From positions 118,023 to 182,022 of the forward strand of contig CAJTTD010000004.1 in the NCBI GenBank assembly GCA_910579205.1: a DNA stretch of 64,000 nucleotides. The letters run 5' to 3'. Shown here piece by piece: positions 26,519-34,219 of this stretch; the first letter of the stretch is position 1; every line of letters begins with the position of its first letter. A model generated the notes under the pieces. The model did not search any database and was not told the DNA's origin. It saw nothing but the letters and a program-made list of their open reading frames with translations. A program made the position numbers and the translations under genes. The stretch comes from an uncultured Christensenella sp. (lineage in GTDB: Bacteria; Bacillota; Clostridia; Christensenellales; Pumilibacteraceae).

Positions 26519-26594
26519 TCGCTTGATCTTATTCTTTTCGCGTAAATAAGGCAACAAATATGTTTAATCTCCGTTATGTGCGCGCATTGAGCGA

Positions 26595-26600
26595 TATAAT
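26595..26600 (+). promoter_or_regulatory. -10 box close to the start of the Spo0A-like gene
   Basis: TATAAT at 26595-26600 lies 8 nt before the ATG. The -35 position is weak (CGTTAT at 26572-26577). No Shine-Dalgarno site is present, so the mRNA could be leaderless. Confidence 0.45.
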
Positions 26601-26608
26601 GTATACAA

Positions 26609-26878
26609 ATGCGCGCGCATGTAACGGAATTGCTCAAGAATATCGGCTTGACCGAAAACAAAGGCTTTGATTATTTGGTCGAAGCCGTTTTGTTGTATGA
26701 CGGACAAAGATCGCTAAAAGAGATATACGCTATGATCGCAGCCGAGTGCGGAGCGACAAGAGCGTCGGTGGAAAAGAACGTCGCATTGTGCGTAGACAGC
26801 GCGTTATTCGACACGACTACTCCCAAAGCTTTTATAGCTTGCGTAAAAGAGCGAATAATGTTCGGTTTTGACGAATAA
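26609..26878 (+). CDS. Stand-alone Spo0A C-terminal (DNA-binding) domain protein, no receiver
   Basis: An 89-residue protein that aligns by eye with the Spo0A effector domain. VTELLKNIGLTENKGFDYL matches the domain's first helix region (Bacillus [20 protein letters not shown]). IAAECGATRASVEKNV matches the helix-turn-helix (IAKKYNTTASRVERAI). TPKAFIACVKERI matches the C-terminal helix (TNSEFIAMVADKL). About 20 residues before the last helix are missing. The whole phosphorylatable receiver domain is also missing, and no in-frame sequence for it lies upstream. The gene sits right after spoIVB, where spo0A normally lies. It could bind 0A-box DNA without phosphorylation, or be a remnant; a full-length Spo0A may exist elsewhere. 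Confidence 0.7.
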   Translation: MRAHVTELLKNIGLTENKGFDYLVEAVLLYDGQRSLKEIYAMIAAECGATRASVEKNVALCVDSALFDTTTPKAFIACVKERIMFGFDE

Positions 26879-26907
26879 GCGAGGACGCGTAAACATATAG
26901 ATTTACT

Positions 26908-27531
26908 ATGAAACGGACGTATGTTATAGTAGATTGGTTTTATAGGCTTACTCACGTATTGCGCCGCAACAGATCGGCGGTACTGTTGTATTCGCTCGGT
27001 TGTTTGCTATTTTTGGTCGTGGGCATAGCCGTAGGTGTAAATGTGTCCGATAAAGCGGGTTATGCCGCTCTCAACGGCGGCACGGTTTTTAAATATTTGC
27101 GCGGCGGTACGGGTGTTGTCGGGTTTTTCTTTTTGGATCTGTCGTTTACGTGCGCGTATTGCGTGTTTGCGGCATCCATGTTTTTCTTTAGATTTTTGCC
27201 TGTGTTTTCGCTTGCTCCGTGCTTATATCGGTCATACACTTTAGGTATGCAGACATGCGTTATAATCTTTGTGTATACCGCATCGGCATTGCCTATGCTG
27301 TTTGTGTTTTTCGTGCCTGTGTGTTTGATAGAGATAGGAGTCATGGCGATGCTCTCGTGCAGATGTTTCAGATTTGCGGGTATAAACGGAAGATGCTCGC
27401 CGTCGCGTCAAGACATAAAAGAATATTACGGCGGGTTGTTCCCGTTCTTGCTTCTTATAATCGTTTGCGAGATAATAAAAGCTCTTTCAGCCGCATTGTT
27501 CGGATCGGCATTGATAGGCGTGATAGTATGA
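26908..27531 (+). CDS. Polytopic membrane protein, SpoIIM-like in outline
   Basis: A 207-residue protein with about five or six hydrophobic helices (around 25-45, 70-95, 100-125, 130-150 and 185-207). A cytoplasmic loop contains CRCFRFAGINGRCSPSR with three Cys. Size, helix layout and position after the Spo0A-like gene recall SpoIIM-type proteins of the sporulation engulfment machinery, but I see no decisive motif. No good Shine-Dalgarno site lies before the ATG. Function is not assigned. Confidence 0.6.
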   Translation: MKRTYVIVDWFYRLTHVLRRNRSAVLLYSLGCLLFLVVGIAVGVNVSDKAGYAALNGGTVFKYLRGGTGVVGFFFLDLSFTCAYCVFAASMFFFRFLPVFSLAPCLYRSYTLGMQTCVIIFVYTASALPMLFVFFVPVCLIEIGVMAMLSCRCFRFAGINGRCSPSRQDIKEYYGGLFPFLLLIIVCEIIKALSAALFGSALIGVIV

Positions 27532-27540
27532 ATTAAATAT

Positions 27541-27566
27541 CCGATTATATGACAAAATATAATCGG
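27541..27566 (+). promoter_or_regulatory. 10-bp inverted repeat over the -10 box and ribosome site of dacF
   Basis: CCGATTATAT and ATATAATCGG form a perfect inverted repeat with a 6-nt spacer. The right arm holds a TATAAT box (27558-27563) and its last bases are the first bases of the GGAGG site (27565-27569). It may be a repressor operator or an RNA hairpin that hides the ribosome site. Confidence 0.6.
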
Positions 27567-27573
27567 AGGTAAT

Positions 27574-28731
27574 ATGAATAAGAAACTTATGATAGGTATA
27601 GCGGTACTTTTGACTGCTATATTGACGGCGATACCATTCGGGCGTGCAAGCGTCGCAGCTCTCGCCGAAGAAAACTTCGCCAAGACGTCAAAGGCGGCGG
27701 TCCTTCTCGACAGCGAGACGGGGACTGTAGTATATGAAAAAAACGCCAAAGACCGTTTGCAGATAGCGAGCATGGTCAAGATAATGACTTTGTCCATTGC
27801 GTTCGACGAGATAGTCAAGCGAGACATCCCGTTGGATACTCTCGTTAACGCATCGGATAACGCGGCGTCTATGGGCGGATCGCAAGCATTTCTCGACGCG
27901 AATGCGGAATATCGCTTGGACGAGCTTTTAAAAAGCATAATCGTAGCTTCGGCAAACGACTCTTGCGTGGCGGTAGCAGAATACTTGTACGGCAGCGTGG
28001 ATGCATTCGTATCTGCCATGAACGAGCGTGCTGCCGAGTGGGGAATGTCCGACACTCATTTCGTTAATTGCACGGGGCTGCCGCATGAAGGTCAGTATTG
28101 CTGCGCAAGCGACGTGGCGGTCATGTTTTCCAAACTGATCGAGCACGAAAAGTTTTTTGAATATGCAAATGTTTGGATGTACGACTTTGCTCATCCCAAC
28201 GGACGTGTAACTCAGCTTACAAACACCAATAAGCTTGTGCGTTTTTATGACGGTTGCGACGGCGGCAAAACGGGATATACGGACGCTGCGCGTTCTTGCA
28301 TTACCGTAACGGCAAAACGCGGAGATACTCGTTTGATATGTGTTTCGATCGGCGCGGAAAATTCCAAAACGCGCAACGCGGAAGTATCCGAACTGCTCAA
28401 TTACGGTTTTGCTAACTATAAGACCGTGTATGCCGTAAAGCGCGGCGATACTGTGGGCGAATTTGCGGTAAATAACGGCAAGACGGACGGTATTTCCGTA
28501 GTGGCTGCCGACGATCTTTCCGCATTCGTTAAGACGGGCGAGCCGTGCGAGTTTACTTTCGAGCCGAATATCGGCAAGATCGCCGCACCTGTAAAAGAAG
28601 GCGACATTGTAGGCGAGATAACCGTTTTGCGCAACGGAGAGAAATTCGGATCGGTGAATGCCGTTGCCGCGCAGTCGTGCGAAAAGAAAGGATATCTCGA
28701 TATAGTGGAAGATTTCATAGGTAATTGGTAA
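27574..28731 (+). CDS. dacF: D-alanyl-D-alanine carboxypeptidase (PBP5/DacF type)
   Basis: A serine-type carboxypeptidase of 385 residues that trims peptidoglycan pentapeptides. It has a signal peptide (about 1-30), the SxxK motif in IASMVKIMT, SAN in ASANDSCVA and KTG in DGGKTGYTD. A C-terminal beta domain and amphipathic end follow, as in PBP5. In Bacillus dacF is linked to the spore cortex. Expression may be controlled through the inverted repeat over its start region. Confidence 0.92.
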   Translation: MNKKLMIGIAVLLTAILTAIPFGRASVAALAEENFAKTSKAAVLLDSETGTVVYEKNAKDRLQIASMVKIMTLSIAFDEIVKRDIPLDTLVNASDNAASMGGSQAFLDANAEYRLDELLKSIIVASANDSCVAVAEYLYGSVDAFVSAMNERAAEWGMSDTHFVNCTGLPHEGQYCCASDVAVMFSKLIEHEKFFEYANVWMYDFAHPNGRVTQLTNTNKLVRFYDGCDGGKTGYTDAARSCITVTAKRGDTRLICVSIGAENSKTRNAEVSELLNYGFANYKTVYAVKRGDTVGEFAVNNGKTDGISVVAADDLSAFVKTGEPCEFTFEPNIGKIAAPVKEGDIVGEITVLRNGEKFGSVNAVAAQSCEKKGYLDIVEDFIGNW

Positions 28732-28759
28732 TACCTTGGGTTTGCGCAACGGTATTTTG

Positions 28760-28788
28760 TTGACCGCCGCGCGTTGATATGGTATAAT
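28760..28788 (+). promoter_or_regulatory. sigma-A promoter of rpe
   Basis: TTGACC at 28760-28765 and TATAAT at 28783-28788 are 17 nt apart. The expected transcript start is near 28795. Confidence 0.75.
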
Positions 28789-28796
28789 TCAAATGA

Positions 28797-28849
28797 CCGA
28801 GATCGGTCGCGCAGCAATATAGAAGCGGCGATCAAACGACCGAACTCGG
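28797..28849 (+). promoter_or_regulatory. Long stem-loop in the rpe leader
   Basis: CCGAG-AT-CGGTCG (28797-28809) pairs with CGACCG-AA-CTCGG (28837-28849), giving twelve base pairs with one A-A mismatch. It begins at the likely mRNA 5' end and stops 11 nt before the rpe ATG. A tiny frame starting with ATG at 28793 runs for nine codons through the left arm. Confidence 0.65.
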
Positions 28850-28860
28850 CATTATGCCAA

Positions 28861-29520
28861 ATGAAAAACACCTTGATAGCCCCTTCTATACTGAGCGGAA
28901 ACTTTGCGAGCCTCGGAAACGATACCGCAAACATGAAAGATATAGGCGCGGATTGGATACACGTAGACGTTATGGACGGGGTATTTGTTCCCAACTTGAC
29001 GTTCGGATTCAAGATGATAAGCGATCTTCGTGCTATGTCGGATATGTTTTTCGACGTTCATTTGATGATCACAGAGCCCAAAAGATATGTCGAACGCTTT
29101 GTCAAATCTGGCGCAGATCTCGTGTCTTTCCATATAGAAGCGGAAAACGACGTAGACGGCGCTTTAGATATAATAAAGAGAAGCGGCTGCAAGTGCGGTC
29201 TTGCCATAAATCCCGATACCGATGTTGCCGCCATAAAGCCTTACTCCGCCAAACTCGATCTGATCTTGATAATGTCTGTATTCCCGGGTTTCGGCGGGCA
29301 GAAGTTTATCGACGGATCGCTCGAGCGCGTCATGCAAGCCAAAAAAATTCGCGACGAGTATGCGCCGCAAGCGCTTATAGAGATCGACGGCGGGATAAAT
29401 GCCGATAACGCAGCTTCCGCGGCAATGGCGGGCGCGGATGTTCTTGTGGCGGGCAACGCGGTGTTCGGCGCTTCTGACCGCGCTAAAGCGGTGCGCATGC
29501 TTCGCGGCGAGCAAATGTAA
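28861..29520 (+). CDS. rpe: Ribulose-phosphate 3-epimerase
   Basis: Rpe interconverts ribulose 5-phosphate and xylulose 5-phosphate in the pentose phosphate pathway. The 219-residue TIM barrel has APSILSGNFASLG, HVDVMDGVFVPNLTFG with a metal-binding His and Asp, FDVHLMI, MSVFPGFGGQKF and EIDGGINADN. ATG 28861 is the family-typical start. No Shine-Dalgarno site is visible, only a leader hairpin. Confidence 0.95.
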   Translation: MKNTLIAPSILSGNFASLGNDTANMKDIGADWIHVDVMDGVFVPNLTFGFKMISDLRAMSDMFFDVHLMITEPKRYVERFVKSGADLVSFHIEAENDVDGALDIIKRSGCKCGLAINPDTDVAAIKPYSAKLDLILIMSVFPGFGGQKFIDGSLERVMQAKKIRDEYAPQALIEIDGGINADNAASAAMAGADVLVAGNAVFGASDRAKAVRMLRGEQM

Positions 29521-29577
29521 AAATTTGTAACGCTTTGTCGTCTGAATGCATAAGTAATTTAGTAGGAGGGCGACGGC

Positions 29578-29652
29578 ATGACAAAGATAATTTGTATAAA
29601 AGTCCCTAAGTTTTTGGGAAAGATATTGCGTATTTTCAAACGTTCCAAATAG
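29578..29652 (+). CDS. spoVM: Stage V sporulation protein M (24 residues)
   Basis: A 24-residue peptide with a strong AGGAGGG site 8 nt or so upstream. It carries IKVPKFLGKILRIFKR, which matches the Bacillus SpoVM amphipathic helix (IKLPKFLGGIVRAML), including the Pro and the LG pair. SpoVM recognises the convex forespore membrane and anchors SpoIVA for coat assembly. The position between rpe and rpmB/asp23/fakA/recG is the conserved one. It is two residues shorter than the Bacillus peptide and is easily missed. Confidence 0.9.
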   Translation: MTKIICIKVPKFLGKILRIFKRSK

Positions 29653-29711
29653 GGTGGCGGGAGTGCCGCCGCATATTCCGTAAGGAAGTCGGTTCAAATA
29701 AAAATAATAGC

Positions 29712-29755
29712 AAAAAAAGTCCGAAACACAGCATACGCTTGCTTCGGATTTTTGT
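29712..29755. terminator. Bidirectional terminator between spoVM and rpmB
   Basis: TCCGAA at 29720-29725 pairs with TTCGGA at 29743-29748, with an inner AGCA/TGCT stem. A run of A lies on the left and T on the right, so it can stop transcription from both sides. The bases 29653-29711 hold only a weak GGCGG/CCGCC stem. Confidence 0.75.
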
Positions 29756-29777
29756 TTGCCGAATTAATTGATTTAAA

Positions 29778-29969
29778 TTAATCGTTTTCTTGCTTTTTTG
29801 CAGTACGCAAACAACGCGTGCAAACGTACTCGTGCGAGACTTTGCCGTCTACTTCCGTTGTAACTTTATGGACATTTGCATTAAAGCTGCGTTTGGTTTT
29901 CTTGTGCGAATGGCTCACGTTGTTGCCCGACACTCTGCCTTTGCCGCATATAGAACAAACTCTGCTCAT
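29778..29969 (-). CDS. rpmB: 50S ribosomal protein L28
   Basis: A 63-residue ribosomal protein starting RVCSICGKGRVSGNNVSHS. It has the zinc-binding form: two pairs of Cys, CSIC and CTRC. The ATG at 29969 with AGGAG upstream is preferred over longer in-frame starts. It is the only divergent gene in this stretch, as rpmB is in many Firmicutes. Confidence 0.95.
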   Translation of the reverse strand: MSRVCSICGKGRVSGNNVSHSHKKTKRSFNANVHKVTTEVDGKVSHEYVCTRCLRTAKKQEND

Positions 29970-30007
29970 GGCTCCTCCTAAGACCTTGATCGGATGATTT
30001 CCATATA

Positions 30008-30036
30008 AATATACCACTTTTCATACCGTTTAGCAA
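30008..30036 (-). promoter_or_regulatory. sigma-A promoter of rpmB
   Basis: On the minus strand TTGCTA (30036-30031) and TATATT (30013-30008) are 17 nt apart. Confidence 0.65.
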
Positions 30037-30086
30037 CCGATTAGACCGCTTTTTTGACGAAAATTTCAAAAATTTAGTAAAAACCC

Positions 30087-30115
30087 TTGCAAAATTATAA
30101 GTAATGGGTTAAAAT
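30087..30115 (+). promoter_or_regulatory. sigma-A promoter of the asp23-fakA operon
   Basis: TTGCAA at 30087-30092 and TAAAAT at 30110-30115 are 17 nt apart, divergent from the rpmB promoter. Confidence 0.65.
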
Positions 30116-30160
30116 ATAAATGCACGGTACATATACTTAACTATTTAAGGAGACAGTTTC

Positions 30161-30511
30161 GTGAGCGTCCACACTTCAAATTCATACGGTAGAATAACGG
30201 TAACGGAGGATTCCATTGCTCAAGTTGCCGCCGATACCGCCTTGGACTGCTACGGTATAGTTGATCTTGTCTCCAAAACTTTTTCCGACAATCTGTCGGA
30301 TCTGTTCAAACGCAAACGGTTGTCCCGCGGGGTAAACGTGTTTACCAACGGCGACAGAATCTTCATGGACCTATACGTGATAATAAAATACGGATTATCT
30401 ATCGAAGCGGTTGCCCAGTCGCTCAAAAAAGCGGTCAAGTACCGTGTGGAGCGGTTTTCGGGAATGGTAGTAGATACGATAAACATTCACGTTGTAGGTA
30501 TTAAAGTATAG
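30161..30511 (+). CDS. Asp23/Gls24 family protein (YloU-like)
   Basis: A 116-residue Asp23/Gls24 protein with YGRITVTEDSIAQVAADTAL, a GIVDLVSKT motif and the C-terminal VDTINIHVVGIKV. YloU-like proteins always precede the fatty acid kinase gene fakA (yloV) in Firmicutes, as here. GTG start behind AAGGAG. The role is not firmly known. Confidence 0.88.
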   Translation: MSVHTSNSYGRITVTEDSIAQVAADTALDCYGIVDLVSKTFSDNLSDLFKRKRLSRGVNVFTNGDRIFMDLYVIIKYGLSIEAVAQSLKKAVKYRVERFSGMVVDTINIHVVGIKV

Positions 30512-30536
30512 TGCCGCATTTTTCGGAGGATTAAAA

Positions 30537-32183
30537 ATGCAAAAGTCTATCAACGGCGCAACGTTTCGCAAAATGATACTCAACGGCGCCAAACTGCTCG
30601 ATGCCAACAAGGCGCACGTAAACGAACTTAACGTTTTCCCGGTTCCCGACGGCGATACCGGTACAAATATGTCGATGACCATGCTTTCCGCTTCCCGCGA
30701 GGTCAGCGGATGCTCTACCAACAATATGCCCGAACTGTGCGATGCCGTAGCCAAAGGCGCTTTACGCGGCGCGCGCGGAAACAGCGGCGTAATACTCAGT
30801 CAGATACTCAAAGGAATGACTTCCGTCTTGGCTCAGTCCAACGAGCTCACCGCAAAAGTTTTCGTTAAAGCGTTTGCCGCAGGCACGGAAGTAGCTTATA
30901 AAGCGGTTACAAAACCCAAAGAAGGAACGATTTTGACCGTTATTCGCGCCATATCGGAAGGCGCGGAAAAAGCGGCTAAAAAGAACGTAGAGTTAAAAGA
31001 CTTTTTCACGGCGGTCATCGAGGCGGGCGAAGCTATGCTCAAACAAACCCCCGAAATGTTGCCCGTCCTTAAAAAAGCGGGAGTCGTCGACGCAGGCGGC
31101 AGAGGACTGCTCATATTGCTCCAAGGCTTTTTAAATGTGTTGCTCGGTCAAGAAGAAGAATTCAATATAGAATTCGACGATTCGTATAAAGCATCGAGCG
31201 AGGATAATCCGTACAGCGAGCAGGCGCACTTCAACTACGACGACCTTGCGGAAATAGAATACGCGTACTGCACCGAATTCTTCATTGTAAATATTTATAA
31301 GAAAACAACGGAAGCGGATATCGACTTGTTCAGAGAAAAACTTATGAACATAGGCGATTGCGTACTTGTAATAGGCGATCTCAGCATGGTGAAAGTTCAT
31401 GTACACTCCAACGCGCCCGGTCAAGTACTCACTTACGCTCTCGAGTTGGGCGAACTCGATCACCTAAAGATCGAGAACATGTTGCAACAGAACCGCGCTT
31501 TGAAACAGCAACAGCAAGAAGATCTCAAGCCTTTCGGTCTTGTTTCGGTTTGCGCGGGAGACGGTCTTACGGCTATCTTCAAGGATCTGTTGGTGGATAA
31601 TATAATCGAGGGCGGTCAGACGATGAACCCGTCCGCAGACGATATCGCCAAGGCTTGCGACGCAGTAGCCGCAAAAGACGTATTCGTATTCCCCAATAAC
31701 AAGAATATAGTGCTTGCAGCCAATCAGGCAAAAGCGCTTTCCAAACGCAATATACACGTCATACCCACGTCTAATATACCGCAAGGGTTGTCCGCTGTGC
31801 TTGCTTTCAATCCCGAAGATACTGTCGAAGGCAACTTGAAAAACATGAACGACGCATTGGGCGGCGTTAAATCCGGCTCTGTTACGTATGCGGTGCGCAA
31901 TACGCAGATCGGCAATTTCGATCTTAAAGAAGGCGACATCATCGGCATGGACGCCAAAGACATTGTTGCCAAGGGCGACAGCGTAAATGACGTAACCGAG
32001 CAGCTCATCGACAAAATGATGGACGACGACGTAAGTTGCATATCGCTGTACTTCGGTAACGACGTAAGCGAAGCCGATGCCAACGCTATTGCGGCAGATA
32101 TAACGAAAAAATACCGTTCGTGCGACGTTGACGTCCATTTCGGCGGTCAACCGTTGTATTACTTTATCGTTTCTTTGGAATAA
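30537..32183 (+). CDS. fakA: Fatty acid kinase catalytic subunit FakA (DhaL/DAK2 domain)
   Basis: FakA phosphorylates exogenous fatty acids held by a FakB carrier protein. The 548-residue protein has the N-terminal DAK2 domain with NVFPVPDGDTGTNMSMTM (metal and ATP binding) and GARGNSGVILSQIL. A middle domain and a C-terminal DegV-like domain (about 310-548) follow. GGAGG precedes the ATG. No fakB gene is seen in the window. Confidence 0.93.
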   Translation: MQKSINGATFRKMILNGAKLLDANKAHVNELNVFPVPDGDTGTNMSMTMLSASREVSGCSTNNMPELCDAVAKGALRGARGNSGVILSQILKGMTSVLAQSNELTAKVFVKAFAAGTEVAYKAVTKPKEGTILTVIRAISEGAEKAAKKNVELKDFFTAVIEAGEAMLKQTPEMLPVLKKAGVVDAGGRGLLILLQGFLNVLLGQEEEFNIEFDDSYKASSEDNPYSEQAHFNYDDLAEIEYAYCTEFFIVNIYKKTTEADIDLFREKLMNIGDCVLVIGDLSMVKVHVHSNAPGQVLTYALELGELDHLKIENMLQQNRALKQQQQEDLKPFGLVSVCAGDGLTAIFKDLLVDNIIEGGQTMNPSADDIAKACDAVAAKDVFVFPNNKNIVLAANQAKALSKRNIHVIPTSNIPQGLSAVLAFNPEDTVEGNLKNMNDALGGVKSGSVTYAVRNTQIGNFDLKEGDIIGMDAKDIVAKGDSVNDVTEQLIDKMMDDDVSCISLYFGNDVSEADANAIAADITKKYRSCDVDVHFGGQPLYYFIVSLE

Positions 32184-32245
32184 ACAAAAGTCTCGGCAGA
32201 TAGTTAATAGTATACGTATGCCGACGCAAGTCGGATAAAGACGAA

Positions 32246-34219
32246 TTGGAACTTAATGAAATAAAGGGAATCGGAGCAAGACGCGTGCAAGCGTTAAACG
32301 AGATGGGTATATATACTCCGTCGGATTTGTTGTTGCGGTTCCCCGATAAATACATATTTACAGACTGTAAGCTCGATCGTAACGTGCGCGAAAACGAAGA
32401 GATATCGTTTATCGGCGAAGTTGTGCAACCTGCGTCCAAAAGGTATTTGCGGCGCGGGTTGTCTGTTGTTACATGCGTATTTGCAAATAACGGGATAAAC
32501 GTTAAATGTTCGTGGTTCAATCAACCGTTTGCCGCCCGCTATTTAAAGGAGGGCGACAAAGCATACGTCATTGGCAAAGTCAAAAAGTTCAAGAGCGTCA
32601 TACAGTTGACTAATCCCGTATTGATCGCGCCTAACAGCGGAGATAAAAGCATTTTGCCCGTGTATAAGACTGCTATACCGTCGCGCACTTTTGCGGCTGC
32701 CGTCGATACCGCGCTTAAAAATGTAAGAGTAAACAGTTATATACCGAGCGCGATCGCGCAAAAGTACCGATTGATCCCGCTTCAGAAAGCTATTGCTTCT
32801 ATGCATTTTCCGTCTTGCAAAGAGGAGCTGCACGAGGCTAAACGCTCCGTAGCGATAGAAAATTTGTGTTACGTTATAACTACATACCGATTGCTAAAGG
32901 ACGATAAGCGCGATCATAAATACAACGCGCCCATAGAGTTTATAGATAAATTCGGTGAAAGTCTGCCTTTCGAGCTTACCGACGGACAAAAATGTGCAAT
33001 AGATCATATCATAGGCGCTATGCGATCGGACAAACTCATGAACATGCTGGTACAAGGCGAAGTCGGCTGCGGAAAAACCGCTGTGGCAATGTGCGCTATG
33101 TATTACGCAGCTATGAGCGGATACCAATCGGCAGTCATGACGCCGACGGAAGTTCTTGCGCGGCAGCATTATAAGTCTATGATAAAGACATTGGAGCCTT
33201 TGGGCGTTAAAACGCAGTTGCTTTGTGCCTCGATGAGTAAGCAAGAGCGTGATACGGCGCTGTTCAATATCAAGTATGGTGCAGTTAGTTGCGTAGTGGG
33301 AACGCAATCGCTTATAAGCGAAAATATAGAATTTTCCGATTTGAAACTGGTGATTGTAGATGAACAGCAACGCTTCGGCGTGAACCAACGCGCCAAGCTG
33401 GAGCGCAAGGGCGGTAAGACCGACGTCATCGTAATGACGGCAACGCCTATACCGCGCACGCTTGCGCTGTCTCTGTACGGCGAATTGCAACAAGTGGATA
33501 TTAGGGAATTGCCTGCAAACAGACCGAAAATCACAACGCGCATAGTTCCGCCGAATAAGATAGACGGAATGTATAATTATATAAGTGAATGCGCCCGAGA
33601 TGACGGAAGGACATATATAATATGTCCGCGCATAACCGATACGGACGATGATCTTACTGCTGTCGAACAGGTTTACGAAAAATTGCGCGCCATGCCGTTC
33701 GGCGGTCTGGTGGGGCGTGTGCACGGAAAAATGAAAGATGCGGAAAGGGTGCGCGCTATGTCCGATTTTGCGGACGGCAAGACTAAGATACTTATTTCGA
33801 CTACCGTGATAGAGGTGGGCATAGACGTGCCGCAAGCGACAAACGTTATAATATATGATGCGGAAAGATTCGGGCTTGCTCAGTTGCATCAGATACGCGG
33901 ACGCGTGGGGCGCGGCACGCGCGATTCGTATTGTTTTTTGCTTACAAACAACGATAATGCGGAGAGTTTGGAACGACTTAAAAAATTCTGCGAGATAACG
34001 GACGGCTTTTCCGTTTCCGAACTCGACTTTAAATTGCGCGGCGCGGGTGATTTTGTGGGTCTGCGTCAGCACGGTAACGGTTCGCTGGAGATAGACGAAG
34101 AAATTATCGCGCGTTCGCGTTCTTTATCCGACGCGCTTATCGCCGACGGAAGTTCTACCGCCGCCATTGTGCGTTCGATGTCCGATCCCGAATTTATAAG
34201 ATCGGTTACGATGAATTGA
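32246..34219 (+). CDS. recG: ATP-dependent DNA helicase RecG
   Basis: RecG remodels stalled replication forks and branched DNA. The 657-residue protein has the wedge OB domain (about 40-140) and helicase motifs I GEVGCGKTAVAM, II VDEQQRFGV (most relatives have DEQH), III TATPIPRTLA and VI QIRGRVGRG. The start is TTG with no clear Shine-Dalgarno site. A CCGAC-gcaa-GTCGG hairpin lies 11 nt before it (32221-32234). The stop overlaps comEC (TGATG). Confidence 0.95.
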   Translation: MELNEIKGIGARRVQALNEMGIYTPSDLLLRFPDKYIFTDCKLDRNVRENEEISFIGEVVQPASKRYLRRGLSVVTCVFANNGINVKCSWFNQPFAARYLKEGDKAYVIGKVKKFKSVIQLTNPVLIAPNSGDKSILPVYKTAIPSRTFAAAVDTALKNVRVNSYIPSAIAQKYRLIPLQKAIASMHFPSCKEELHEAKRSVAIENLCYVITTYRLLKDDKRDHKYNAPIEFIDKFGESLPFELTDGQKCAIDHIIGAMRSDKLMNMLVQGEVGCGKTAVAMCAMYYAAMSGYQSAVMTPTEVLARQHYKSMIKTLEPLGVKTQLLCASMSKQERDTALFNIKYGAVSCVVGTQSLISENIEFSDLKLVIVDEQQRFGVNQRAKLERKGGKTDVIVMTATPIPRTLALSLYGELQQVDIRELPANRPKITTRIVPPNKIDGMYNYISECARDDGRTYIICPRITDTDDDLTAVEQVYEKLRAMPFGGLVGRVHGKMKDAERVRAMSDFADGKTKILISTTVIEVGIDVPQATNVIIYDAERFGLAQLHQIRGRVGRGTRDSYCFLLTNNDNAESLERLKKFCEITDGFSVSELDFKLRGAGDFVGLRQHGNGSLEIDEEIIARSRSLSDALIADGSSTAAIVRSMSDPEFIRSVTMN

